DNA of 64,000 nucleotides from Puccinia triticina (taxonomy: Eukaryota; Basidiomycota; Pucciniomycetes; Pucciniales; Pucciniaceae). Of the stretch, positions 11,641-22,007 are shown in pieces. How positions within the stretch are numbered: position 1 is the first letter of the stretch; each line of letters starts with the position of its first letter. Location: NCBI RefSeq assembly GCF_026914185.1, contig NC_070566.1, forward strand, positions 3,844,001-3,908,000. Reading direction: 5' to 3'. The notes beneath the pieces were generated by a model. That model was not told the origin of the DNA. It saw only the letters and a list, made by a program, of their open reading frames with translations, and ran no database searches. Both the position numbers and the translations under genes were made by a program.

Positions 11641-12302
11641 TACAGTTTGACTGTAATTTAATCATGCACGCTCTATTTCTTGCGGCAGAGAATCTGAAGT
11701 TTTTTTTCTTCTTTTTTTCGAATGTTTTGGTTGAATGATGAGAGGTCTGAATCAAATACACGAGGTCACAAAAGTGCCTGTCTCCCACAAGCCACCCTCA
11801 TCCAAACAGTACTATGGATCCCGATCAGTCAGCCAATCCTCAAGCCATCCGCAGCATCCAGCCCAAACGAACTCCAATCAGATTGGATTCCGAGCATACA
11901 CTGATCAACTGATTCCAAGCACCCCCTCCCCCCCCATTTTCACTTACTGCTAATTTCAATATCTTATTGTGGAAATAACCTCTTTTGGTGTTCTGACCAT
12001 AAATTTAATCATTCGCGCAGTTAGTGCTTTTAGATTTATCAGTGCAGGTAGTTAGCCAATCAACTATACAATGGTCAAAGTAAGCAACTTTTCATACATA
12101 CAAAAAAAATATTTCACAGGTTGGTGGATGTTGTCAAGGGTGCTGTGTGATGGCGGGATGAAGTGCGAAACCTCACCTGCCACCACATGGTGGGATCAAT
12201 AACCACTTGGCGCGAAGACAAGGGGTTATTGATCCTTACCCCACAACAACACTTACACCAACTGGTGGCGTTGAAAACTGACCCCGAATTCAACCAATAA
12301 AG

Positions 12303-14084
12303 ATGGATTCTAGCCAATCACAGGTTTCAGTTGGATTTGAACGGGGCTCCGATTATAAAGACACCTCCAGCCTCAACTCGCAAGCACTCCACTTCTTGCA
12401 GAAACAGCATTCTTCGGCGATTACAAAGGTTGTTGACTTTGATCTACTGGCAGTCTTTCTAATGCAGGGATTTGATGCTGGACATCACATCTGCAAGATC
12501 ATCGGAATGGTTGAGGGGGCTTTTACTGAGGCCACCCCACCTCAAAACATGCTGATGTATCAAATTGTTAATGCAGCAAAATTGGTTAAAACTCGGATTC
12601 AGACGTACCAGGACCAATTGAAGACTAACCCCAGCACCAGAAAACCTTTTTGCCTCCGCTTTCCAACATATGAATTGGTTCTACAGCATTCCAGCAAACT
12701 CAAAAAGATGTGCGAAGTGTTGCCAACCGACGTCATGGTTGTGCTGATTGATGAGGGTGGTATTTGTGTTGGAGTTGGACTTCCACCAAAGCCTCCATCT
12801 GACAAGACCGGCCATATGCCCTGTGATGTATGTAATTCCACAATTTGTTGTCAACAGGATGGAATCGATTTAACCCATCAATTTCTTTGCCAATAGGTGC
12901 GGGCCATAAAGACGCTGGATACGTTTGTATCCAAAAATGTTGTTAAAATCAAAGAAGATGAGGCTGTCCGCATTGGTCCAAACGAAAACACTGCTCCACA
13001 TCCGCAATCACCCTTTCCACTCTCATCCAACCCAAAAGGCCTTGTCCGTTCTGCAAAGGGGGCCAAGGATTCAATGTGCTCTTATCAAACATATGGATTT
13101 GGCTTAGGCAGTGTGAGTATTCTTCTTTTGGACAACGTTTCAATAACTTACACAACATTCACTGCAAGCAGCCACTCTCAGCTGGAGCTGCCGACAAGAA
13201 GATTCCATGTTCAACTCACTGAATCAAGACTGAAGAGTTGCAGGGCCATGGTGAAGAATGGAAGTCTGAACCCGAACCTCACCTTCCGGAACCAATGCGG
13301 TCTGAAACTGGTGCAACCCTTCGTGGCTTAGTTGAGCTTCAATATGATACTGTATTTTATTCAAAGCTTTCGTATTGGATAAATCGAATCTTCCTACCCG
13401 AATCATCTGCCGTTGCCAAACGTGCCATTGAATTTTTATCCAAAAATCGATCCTCGGCTGTCAAAGAAGCAATTGAACGAGAAAACAACCGAATTGTTGC
13501 TTGTAAGTCTTCTACAAGTTCATCCTGATTATAAAATATACTCCTGAGAATCACTACCTCCCAGCTCGAACTGTCTCAGTGAATGTGCAGCCTTACACCC
13601 ACCACGACATTAATAATGCCCTCTTAATGGACAGCGTATTCTTTTTCGGGAATCATCTTGGTGGGGAGTTTATTCTCCCATCGCTTGGGGTGGCATACTG
13701 TGGATTGCATGGATACTCATTCCATGGACCGTTTGGTATCCTTTTGCATGGTGTGGCACAATATTACTTCTTGGAAGAAGTCAAGGAACCTAGGCGCTTT
13801 TCTCTGGCTATGTGGAGCAGGGCTACGACTTTTTCAGCTATTGCTCGAGGGGCTGCGTACAAAGCCGGTAATCAAGTAAGCCCCTTTGTGAATAACTATG
13901 TCCTTTTCAGAGCTAAGTCTGACACTTTATGGTACAGATTTTTAGTGATCCGGCATACTGGCTACCCCTTTATCCGGAATACTCATTGGAAAAAGTTCGT
14001 GATTTGTTCAAAGAAGAATGTAAAATTGATAAGAAAATTAGGAAGATAGAATCAATCAAAAACAAGCAAATGATTCCTGTTTAG
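12303..14084 (+). CDS. Putative TET/JBP-like 2OG-Fe(II) dioxygenase, five exons
   Basis: Likely exons: 12303-12827, 12897-13112, about 13169-13502 (or from 13244), 13565-13875 and 13938-14084, joined by GT-AG introns of about 55-70 nt. Phase is preserved at each junction I could check. The N-terminal ~250 residues are unrecognised. The C-terminal half (13590-13830) has THHD (an HxD motif), GGEFILPSLGV, a distal histidine in GILLHGV and an arginine in RRFSLAMWSR. This HxD, H, R order and the GGEF-LP block fit double-stranded beta-helix 2OG-Fe(II) dioxygenases, and the block resembles fungal TET/JBP-related proteins. Members of that group are often linked to KDZ-type transposons and may oxidise methylated bases; neither is shown here. 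If exon 3 starts at 13169 it contains an in-frame TGA at 13220, so the copy may be dead unless the acceptor at 13243 is used. The family call is by motif only. Confidence 0.45.
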
Positions 14085-14286
14085 TATTTAGTTTCTAATT
14101 AAAATCATTCGGGCTTATTAATTAGTTTCTAAATTTTTACTCCATTTCTGATCATCTGAATGTTAAGCTCAAAATCGGTATATTAAATCAGTTCAAAACT
14201 TTTGTTTCTTGAAGATAAGCAAAATGGTTTAAATTTGAGATGAATATGAATTTTTAATTATATCAAAAGCAGTTAAGGAAAAAACA

Positions 14287-16018
14287 CTATTCAGGTATTT
14301 GAGGAAGGATTTGGAAAGCCCCACTCTCAATATCATTAAGCCATTTTTCTCTATATTCTGAGTGCATTGATTCTAATCCGACCATCAATACTTCCTCACT
14401 TAGAGTGCAATCTTCTGATCGGAGAATCTTCACAGTAGGATAATCCTTAGATACAATTGACAAAGGATCCCTTTGCTTCGGAAAATTGACTTTGTCGCGG
14501 CCTAGAGCTTGAGCTGTGATTTCAAAAATCAGCATTGCACAGAGATTAATGGTGGTTCGATTACTCACCCAGCAAACTGTTAAGTTGAGCACAAAGCTGG
14601 GATCGTATTTGATCACTACGTTTGGGCCTTTTTGCGTGGCGAGGATTGGAGGGAGCTGAGGGATCTGATTCAGAGGCTTGTTGCAAAGAGCATTGTTGTA
14701 CAATTTTTTGAATATCCCGTCCATGACTAAATGCTTCAAAGGTTTCCTTGGCAACCCAGTAGTCTTTTGCCACTCCCAGCCAGGACTGATCGTTCGATAA
14801 CTCTTTGCAGAAGCTGCCAATTCCTGGATTTCTGGTGGCAGACAACAGATAGAAGGTCAAGTTGTAAAGGTTTGAAATAGTAAAGAGCTTTGAGGGCATA
14901 GGTCAGTATCTCAACCAAGTATTCCGAAACAAAAGATTTGCAATCACCTCTGCATTGATTCACATGACATGCTTGAGGGCATTTTTTTTGTCTTTGGTGC
15001 CAAGCTCAGGTGGTTTGTCGGCAACCAATGCGACCTTCTCATGGTTAACTAAATCTTTGTAGAGGGGTCTATACAAAACCTCTTCCTCTGGAGTAAGAAG
15101 ATCAGCAGGTTGGTTTTCCTCATCTTCACCATCTTCCATATTTTCATCGTCACAGTAATGGATTGGAAGTTTGGAGAAGAAACCGAATATCCGTGCATCG
15201 AATACCATTCTTTCAGTCGGGGATTGTTTCTTCCACGCTTGTCCTATTTTAACATTCCTTTCCTCCCATCCAATAGAGCAATGTCGTGGAGGCACTGAAG
15301 GAATACAACTTTGTCAATCTTTTGATATTGAAACAAGTTTATAGAGGAGGTGCCAACCTGGTATCTCGGCACTGTCCATGCTGAATGCCACATAGCGATT
15401 CCAGTTGTTTTTTTTTCGTGGTGGTTGATTTTCACCCCTGTGATTGTAATGGAAAGTTGTTAGTTGTTGCAAAGTAGGTGAATCAGTTTATTCTAATTGA
15501 ACACACAGAAATGAGTTGACCATCTTTTCAGAGATGTTACCAATGCAAGCAAGCATCAACTTTGCCTTTATGTAGTTCCTTTTGTGGAATCGAAGTGCCT
15601 CTTCTATGTTGGTTGGGATTCGGTTCGATGGTTTGCTCTGTTTTTCTAAAACTTTTCGGAGTTGGTTTTCGGTCCAATTGTTTAATTGACTCTCATAATT
15701 TTCCAATGTTAACTCAAAAGGTAGGGGCTCTTCTTCTTGATCGTTATGTTGGTGCCTACTGGTATGGTATTGGTTGTCCCCCAATTCAGATTGGGATTGT
15801 TCCTGTGCCCGTCCGCCTCCTTCGTGTGCCGTTCCGACTCCATTAGGTCCTTGTTCTTGCCCTTGAGCTCGTTGACTGCATCCACTCCCTCTGTAGCCGC
15901 CTCTACCGCCTCGTCCTCCTGCTCGTCCTCCACGACTCCCTCGTTCGACTCTTCGGCTGATTCCACCTGTGATGACTGTTCCTCCTGTTTGGGCCTGGTT
16001 TGATCTAGTTGCAACCAT
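14287..16018 (-). CDS. Rust repetitive-family protein with HMG-box-like region
   Basis: Read leftward from ATG at 16018. Exon 1 encodes an Arg-Gly-rich tract (about residues 20-55), then a charged helical part with LENYESQLNNWTENQLRKVL. A short exon near 15360-15415, read in the frame NNWNRYVAFSMDSAEIP, joins an exon with GWEERNVKIGQAWKKQSPTE followed by RMVFDARIF. The pattern W-N-x-Y/F ... G-x-x-W-K-x-x-S-x-x-E-R is HMG-box-like. An acidic segment, a helical middle and a final exon ending in EKWLNDIESGAFQILPQIPE (14287-14540) follow. It resembles a family repeated many times in rust genomes whose function I do not know. DNA binding is inference. Exon borders in the middle are uncertain and a frameshift cannot be excluded. 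Confidence 0.45.
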
Positions 16019-16614
16019 TTTGAATTGTTGGAAATTGATTAGATGGTAGGCTTGATGGGTGGGGTGATTTGGTTGAGACTTGTGTGATGAATTGTGGTAT
16101 GTGACTCAGTCTTGTGGTGATGGCTGCAGCTTTGCTGCGCCGTGCTGTTTCTGCTTTGCCCGGCTGTGCTGTTTCTGCTTTGCCATGCTGGCCTTTTCTG
16201 CTACAAGCAACACATAACACCACTCCCATGCATGCACTGCAAAATAACTCAAGCACATTATTACCAAACACTGCAAATATTGTGTGTGTGCTGCTAAAGC
16301 ATAGAATTGAGATACCAACAACTAGTCGTCAAACTTTTTATCTGTCATTTTATTCTGACACACTATTGCTAAAGATTTCCAGGAATTAGTTTTAGGGACA
16401 ATTCTCTGTACCCTAAATTTTATTCCTCTGGTAAATGGAAAAAAATGTGTAAATAAGAGATGTTTGTGGATGTGTCAGAACACCAATGGAAACATAAGAA
16501 GTTCCAGGTTACTATCTGGCAGACCTTATTTGTATACATAGGTAGAAGAGGGATCAAAGTTCTTTTCCATGAAAACAATGTTGCAAACACATAATATGAA
16601 GAAATCAATTGGAT

Positions 16615-18470
16615 GTGTGGTGCGGGATATGTGGGGCGGGAGCTAGGTGCGCTGGGTATTATGTGTTGTGCGGGAGCTGGGTGAGCAAGGTATTATGTGT
16701 GGTGTGGTAGCTGGGAGAGTTGGGTGAGCTGGGTATTATTCGTGGTGTGGGAGCTGGGTGAGCTAGGTATTATGTGTGGTGCGGGGGCTGGGTGATCTGG
16801 TGAGCTGGGTGAGCTAGGTATTATTTGTGGTGTAGTAGCTGGGAAAGCTGGGTATTTTGGGAAGCTAGGTGAGCTGGGTAGTATGTGCTGTGCGGAGCTG
16901 GGTGAGCTAGGTTTTATGTGTGGTGCAGGAGCTGGGTGAGCCAATGAGCTGGGTTTTATGTGTGTTGGGGGAGCTGGGTGAGCTGGGTGTTATGTGTGTT
17001 GGGGGAGCTGGGTGAGCTGGGTGTTATGTGTGGTGGGTGAGCTGGGTGAGCTGGGTGTTATGTGTGGTGGGGGAGCTGGGTGAGCTGGGTGTTATGTGTG
17101 GTGGGGGAGCTGGGTGAGCTGGGTGTTATGTGTGGTGGGGGAGCTGGGTGAGCTGGGTGTTATGTGTGGTGGGGGAGCTGGGTGAGCTGGGTGTTATGTG
17201 TGGTGGGGGAGCTGGGTGAGCTGGGTGTTATGTGTGATGGGGGAGCTGGGTGAGCTGGGTGTTATGTGTGGTGGGGGAGCTGGGTGAGCTGGGTGTTATG
17301 TGTGGTGGGGGAGCTGGGTGAGCTGGGTGTTATGTGTGATGGGGGAGCTGGGTGAGCTGGGTGTTATGTGTGGTGGGTGAGCTGGGTGAGCTGGGTGAGC
17401 TAGGTATTATGTGTGGTGTGGTAGCTGGGAGAGCTGGGGATTTTGGGGAGCTGGGTAAGCTGGGTATTATGTGTTGTGCCAGAGCTGGGTGAGCTAGGTA
17501 TTATATATGTGTGGTGTGGGGGCTGGGTGAGCTAGGTATTATGTGTGGTGAGGGAGCTGGGTGAGCTGGAGATTATGTGTGGTGCGGGAGCTGGGTATTA
17601 TGTGTGGTGCGGGAGCTGGGTATTATGTGTGGTGTGGGAGCTGGGTGATCTGGGTGAGGGTGAGCTAGGTATGCTGTGTGGTGAGGGAGCTGGGTGAGCT
17701 GGAGAGTATGTGTGGTGCGGGAGCTGGGTGAGCTGGGTATTATGTGTGGTATGGGAGCTTGGTGTGGGAGCTGGGTGATCTGGGTGAGGGTGAGCTAGGT
17801 ATGCTGTGTGGTGAGGGAGCTGGGTGAGCTGGAGAGTATGTGTGGTGCAGGAGCTGGGTGAGCTGGAGATTATGTGTGGTATGGGAGCTTGGTGTGGGAG
17901 CTGGGTGATCTGGGTGAGGGTGAGCTAGGTATGCTGTGTGGTGAGGGAGCTGGGTGAGCTGGAGAGTATGTGTGGTGCGGGAGCTGGGTGAGCTGGAGAT
18001 TATGTGTGGTACGGGGGCTGGGTGAGCTGGAGATTATGTGTGGTGCGGGAGCTGTGTGGGCTGGAGATTATGTGTGAGCTTAGGTATGATGTGGTGAGGT
18101 AGCTGGGCAAGCTGGGTATTTTAGGGAGCTGGGCGAGCTGGGTATTATGTGTGGCTTGGGAGCTGGGTGAGCTGGGTATAATGTGTGGTTTGGGAGCTGG
18201 GTGAGCTAGTTATTATGTGTGGTGGGGGAGCTTGGTGAGCTGGGTGGGTGAGCTGGGTACTATGACAGGTGCAGGAGCTGGGTGAGCTGGGTAGCATGAC
18301 AGGTGCAGGAGCTGGGTGAGCTGGAGATTATGTGTGGTGCAGGAGCTGCATGAGCTGGGTGATCTGGTGTGGTTGGTGGAGCTGGGTGAGCTGGATCTGT
18401 GTGGGTTGGGCAGAGCTGGGTGAGCTGGCTACAATGAGGTGATTCTGTGAGCTGGGTGAGCTGATGATTT
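16615..18470. repeat. Minisatellite, 35-bp GAGCTGGGT-rich units
   Basis: The homogeneous core (about 16950-17390) repeats a 35-bp unit built from GAGCTGGGTGAGCTGGGTG plus TTATGTGTGGTGGGG. The flanks (16615-16950 and 17400-18470) hold diverged and rearranged versions, including a second-order repeat of about 120 bp at 17630-18000 built on GATCTGGGTGAGGGTGAGC. The strand is strongly G/T-rich. No coding potential is apparent. Confidence 0.95.
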
Positions 18471-18879
18471 ATTTCATTGGGCTGCTGTACTCTCCTCAGA
18501 ATGTGGAGAGCTGGCTCCTTTAGCTCAGGTACCTATACGGTTAAAAACCATTGATGTGCAGAGCTGGCCCCCTCAGCTCTGGGAGCTGTACGGTCGCAAA
18601 CCAAAGATGTGATCACTTTTTCTTCGGTTTGGGACCGAAGAATCCGTTTGCCAAAACTCATTATTCTGGTGGGAATGCACATCCACTGGCAATGCTACCT
18701 CTTCAGAAGAGTGCTGCCAAGCTGTGCTAGAGAGTGCTACAGCCTCCTCTCACCAAAGAAACGTGGAGGGATCCTGGATTAGACAAGTTTAATCCAGCCA
18801 CAATTTTTTAGCTTCCTTCTGGATAGTCAAGGTTCTTTAAAGGGAAACCTATGTGGTTCATTTCTTACAAAAACCACAG
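18471..18879. other. Spacer between minisatellite and LTR-like repeat
   Basis: No gene seen. Two short blocks around AGAGCTGG(C/-)CCC at 18508-18580 look like decayed minisatellite. Scattered similarity to the left part of the solo LTR at 43292-44164 begins near 18745 (GCTACAGCCTCC ... CACCAA). Confidence 0.5.
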
Positions 18880-19445
18880 AAAAAGAAAGCAGTTAAGCAG
18901 GGACAGCCCTGTGATCAAAAATGAGGCAAAGGCCAGCAAAGAAGAGCAGATCAAGCAAGACACAGAGTTGTACCTCTGAGATAAACAAGGTTCAGTGAAA
19001 GAGGTTATTTACTGTCAATATCCTAGGCGCCTGTGACGGTAGGTATACTGGGAGTGTTGTAAACTCTTTGGTGGTGATCCTGGGGTTATCTGGGGTGTGG
19101 TTCTGGTGTGCTGGAGTCTGCAGATCCGCCTCAGGCAAGGGGGATCCTGACTACAAAAATTTTCACAGTTTGCTTATGTAATTTACATATGTACATGTGG
19201 TTTGGCGCGCCTGGTGGCGCCGACACGTCACAACTGTGCATGCGCACCACAACTCAATAACTCAGGGAAGGAGTATAGTTACAAGGAATTGATAAGTTGT
19301 AACTAGGGTTAAAATTGCCTGAGGAAACAGAATATGAATTCAAAACAAGGTTATCTCTTAAGATGAAAAAGATATGAAGTAATTCATATGTAAAAAGTAG
19401 AAAAAGGCAGACTTTAGGTCAGCTGAGTTGACTCTAAGGCTGACA
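18880..19445. repeat. LTR-like dispersed repeat, diverged copy of the 43292-44164 LTR
   Basis: Closely similar to 43600-44164, including CCTAGGCGCCTGTGACGGTA, CTCAGGCAAGGGGGATCCTG, TTTGGCGCGCCTGGT and the end CTCTAAGGCTGACA. The other copy is bounded by a 5-bp duplication, which identifies the family as an LTR. Here the right end is the same but the left end has decayed. The right flank runs straight into a tRNA-derived repeat. Confidence 0.8.
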
Positions 19446-19548
19446 ATGCATCAGCGCACTTATCTTAGTGGTTAAAGCAACAATCATGAAGTTTGGAGTC
19501 ATGGGTTCAATTCACATAGTGCACATCTATCTTGGTTTCTGACATGGT
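19446..19548 (+). repeat. tRNA-derived SINE-like repeat, copy 1
   Basis: A 103-bp block with an A-box-like TTAGTGGTTAAAGC and a B-box-like GGGTTCAATTC in a T-arm context (ATGGG, 7-nt loop, CACAT). A second 103-bp copy with the same ends occurs at 19818-19920. It is a retroposed tRNA-like element rather than a functional tRNA: there is no convincing acceptor stem. Confidence 0.6.
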
Positions 19549-19817
19549 AGCGAGAGTCTTCAGCTTAATAAGCACACCCCAAAAGGTGGAAAGAGATCTC
19601 AAAGATGACTGAATCTTGTAGTTGTAAAAGCTATTTATGCACTCTGCATAGAGCAAGGGGGGTGTTATATTCTATTCCTACTCTAAGCATTCTGACACTG
19701 ACTCTTTCTTAGACTTGATGGTCCTGATATAGTGATAAGCAATGTCAATAACACTTGTCATCCCAGGATTACATACAAGCATAACGGCGTATAATATCTA
19801 GACTAAATGAGCCCAGC
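19549..19817. other. Copia-like 3' end remnant between the two SINE copies
   Basis: No gene. GCATAGAGCAAGGGGGG followed by TGTTATATTC near 19648-19675 looks like a polypurine tract abutting an LTR start, as at the 3' end of Ty1/copia elements. The rest is unremarkable AT-rich DNA. Confidence 0.3.
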
Positions 19818-19920
19818 ATGCATCAGTGCACTTATCTTAGTGGTTAAAGCAACACTCATGAAGTTTGGAGTCATTGGTTCAATTCCCATAGTGCACATCT
19901 ATTTTGGTTTCTGACATGGT
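19818..19920 (+). repeat. tRNA-derived SINE-like repeat, copy 2
   Basis: Copy of 19446-19548 with a better B box: GGTTCAATTCC, with the stem completed by CCAT. It differs from copy 1 at a few positions. Both start ATGCATCAG and end CTGACATGGT. Confidence 0.6.
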
Positions 19921-20084
19921 CATCAAGAGCAAACAACCCTCTTGATGACCAGCAGAGACTGGTCATCAGACTGGTCATCAAGTGGAGCACACCACTCCTC
20001 TCAATGACTGGTCCAATTGGTCAATAAGTGGAGCACAACACTCCTCTTGATGACCAATGCTTGTTTCCTCTTGCCTGACCGGTA

Positions 20085-20358
20085 GAAAGGAGTGTCCAGG
20101 TTTCTACTCCAAAAATTTTGGAGTGCATGGTTGGGCACTCCAATTTTTGGGGATTTTTGAAGTATACCATCATCCACTCCAAAGGTTTTGAGGTGCATGG
20201 TTGGCCACTCCAATTTTTGGGTATTTTTGGAGTATACCATCATCCACTCCAATATTTTTGGAGTGGACACATGTGCACACCAAAAATTTTGGATTGAACT
20301 AATGTTCACTCCATTTTTGGAGTGCATGAAGCAAATATTTGGTGTGCATTTAGCCTGC
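20085..20358. repeat. GGAGTGCA palindromic repeat block, half of a MULE-like end
   Basis: Two tandem copies of about 75 bp (around 20112 and 20187) built from inverted GGAGTGCAT / GCACTCC motifs separated by T/A runs. The right boundary GCATTTAGCCTGCCCC (ending 20358) resembles the right end of the MULE at 47901 (GCCTTTAGGCTGCCCC). I read it as a decayed non-autonomous relative with its left end missing. The open frame across it is a repeat by-product. Confidence 0.5.
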
Positions 20359-21075
20359 CCCAAAATAAAAAAACCTGAAGAAAAGCTCTGGAATTTTATG
20401 TGTCTTCTGGTCTCTCTTGCTTGAAGTGACACCACCTCCATCTTCCTTTCCAACTTTTCAACTTACTTTATCTACGCCTCTATGCTGATTACATCATGCA
20501 GTGTCTGTTGGAACAAGAACAGCACATGGCCCAGGGCACCCAAAAAAGCCACCCAGCCTTGGCTGCTGGCCATCATTGCTGCGCGCTCCTCCTCATGCCG
20601 CTCATGACCCTCTGACTTCAACCCCGACCGCTCCAGACCCTCAGCTGTGATCACAAAAGCCCATTCAACCCTCTCCCACTTGCCCTCCCGGCCGCCAAGC
20701 GGAAGGCCCGGATTGTCAAGAAGGGTGGTGTAGGGACTCTTGTGGGACACTAAATGTTTATTTGGTGAAAATATCCTCTGAGGGGGAAATAAATTGCTAA
20801 TAGGTTGAAAGGCTATGACAACTTATGGGTGGTTTAAAAGACCTGCCCCTCTAATGGTACTATGCAAATAACTAAGAGTCTTGTAATCAATATTTATAAA
20901 GATGTGGCTGATTCCAAGATAGATCTTACATTTGTATAGTAATCTCTATCAGACCTAGATACCTCAAATCACTAATCTTGATGATGGGTTGTTGATGAGA
21001 AGGTTGGTAATGATCTCTTCCTTAAAAAATCTCTTGATAAGGCACTTTAATCAATACTAGAGCTCCTGGTTGCTA
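20359..21075. other. No recognised gene
   Basis: A 92-codon minus-strand open frame at 20472-20750 has no family I recognise and no supporting signals. 20985-21075 is one copy of a roughly 100-bp sequence (TTGTTGATGAG...GAGCTCCT) repeated at 22015-22105 on the other side of the foldback element. Confidence 0.4.
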
Positions 21076-21084
21076 CTACTACTA

Positions 21085-21998
21085 CACCAGGAAAAAAAAT
21101 TAGTCACTTGATGGCAAGTGACATGATGCAGCTTTGTTTTCAGCTCCAACACTGCTCCAATGCTGCTCCTCTCCAACAGCACATCTAGGGCTTGCATGAC
21201 AGGTGTCAGGATCAAAGCACTCAATGTGACAAAACCAGATGATGCTCAGCTTTGGCCCTGGCCCAGCTGATGATCAGCTTTTACCCTGGCTCAGCTGATG
21301 CTCAGTTCTTGCCCTGGCCCAGATGATGCTCAGCTTTGGCACTGGCCACCTGATGATCATCTTTGGCCCTGGCACAGCTGATGCTCAGCCTTGGCCGTGG
21401 CTCAGCTGATGCTCAGCTTTTTCCCTAGACTAGCTGATTTTCAGCTCTTGTCCTGTGCAAGCTGATTCCCATCTTTTTCCTTGGCCTGGCTCAGCTGATA
21501 CTCAGCAAGCTGAGCATCAGCTGACCAGCTGGCCCAGGACTGGTTCAAAGGTGAGCATCAGCTGGGACAAGAATAGGAAAATGCTGAGCAAGGACTGGTA
21601 CAAAGCTGAGCATCAGCTGCACCAGGACTAGTACAAAGCTGAGCATCAGCTGCGCCAGGACTAGTACAAAGCTGAGCATCACCTGAGCAAGTACTGGTAA
21701 AAAGGCTTTATTCCGGCTTTATTCCAATTCTGAGAGTGAGCTGTGTGAAAAAGCTGAGTATGAGCTGAGTATGAGCTAAGTATGAGCTGGATACCAAAGC
21801 TGAGTATCAGCTGGACAGGACTGAGGATCAGTTGGGCTCATCAAAAACTGAACAGGACCTCCTTGGTAAATTTTGGAAGTTGAGGAGATGTTGGGAGATT
21901 GGGGTAGATAGTGGATAGATATTGGATAGATGGTGGGTAGCTGGCTGGAGCTGGTGTGATGTCACTTGTCATCAACTGACTATTTTATTTTCCTGGTG
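21085..21998. mobile_element. Large foldback element with CACCAGGAAAA termini
   Basis: 914 bp with roughly 45-bp imperfect TIRs: CACCAGGAAAA ... AGTCACTTGATG ... CAAGTGACAT at the left and its complement ending at 21998. It is flanked by CTACTACTA on both sides (21076-21084, 21999-22007), compatible with an 8-9-bp duplication, although the flank is itself a CTA microsatellite. The interior is a mirror arrangement of CAGCTGATGCTCAGCTTTGG-type subrepeats on the left and their complement on the right. No coding capacity. Confidence 0.8.
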
Positions 21999-22007
21999 CT
22001 ACTACTA

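Larger units (their letters stand above)
11985..16486. mobile_element. Possible two-gene transposon bounded by a 13-bp inverted repeat
   Basis: TTGGTGTTCTGAC at 11985-11997 is repeated inverted as GTCAGAACACCAA at 16474-16486. Between them lie exactly two convergent genes, a dioxygenase-like gene (+) and an HMG-like gene (-), whose 3' ends are about 200 bp apart. No target duplication is obvious just outside the repeats, so they may be internal parts of longer ends or chance matches. That the pair is mobile is inference. Confidence 0.3.

Noticed and set aside
12303..14084. Calling the protein a TET methylcytosine oxidase outright
   Set aside because: Only HxD, H and R motifs and a GGEF-LP block support it; substrate cannot be inferred from these.
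19446..19920. Functional tRNA genes at the A/B-box motifs
   Set aside because: No 7-bp acceptor stem, and identical 103-bp copies with shared extra sequence point to SINE-like retroposons.
20001..20453. 150-codon minus-strand protein with repeated TPKILEW/KIGVPNHAL-like phrases
   Set aside because: It is the translation of palindromic GGAGTGCA repeats and ends outside any gene structure.
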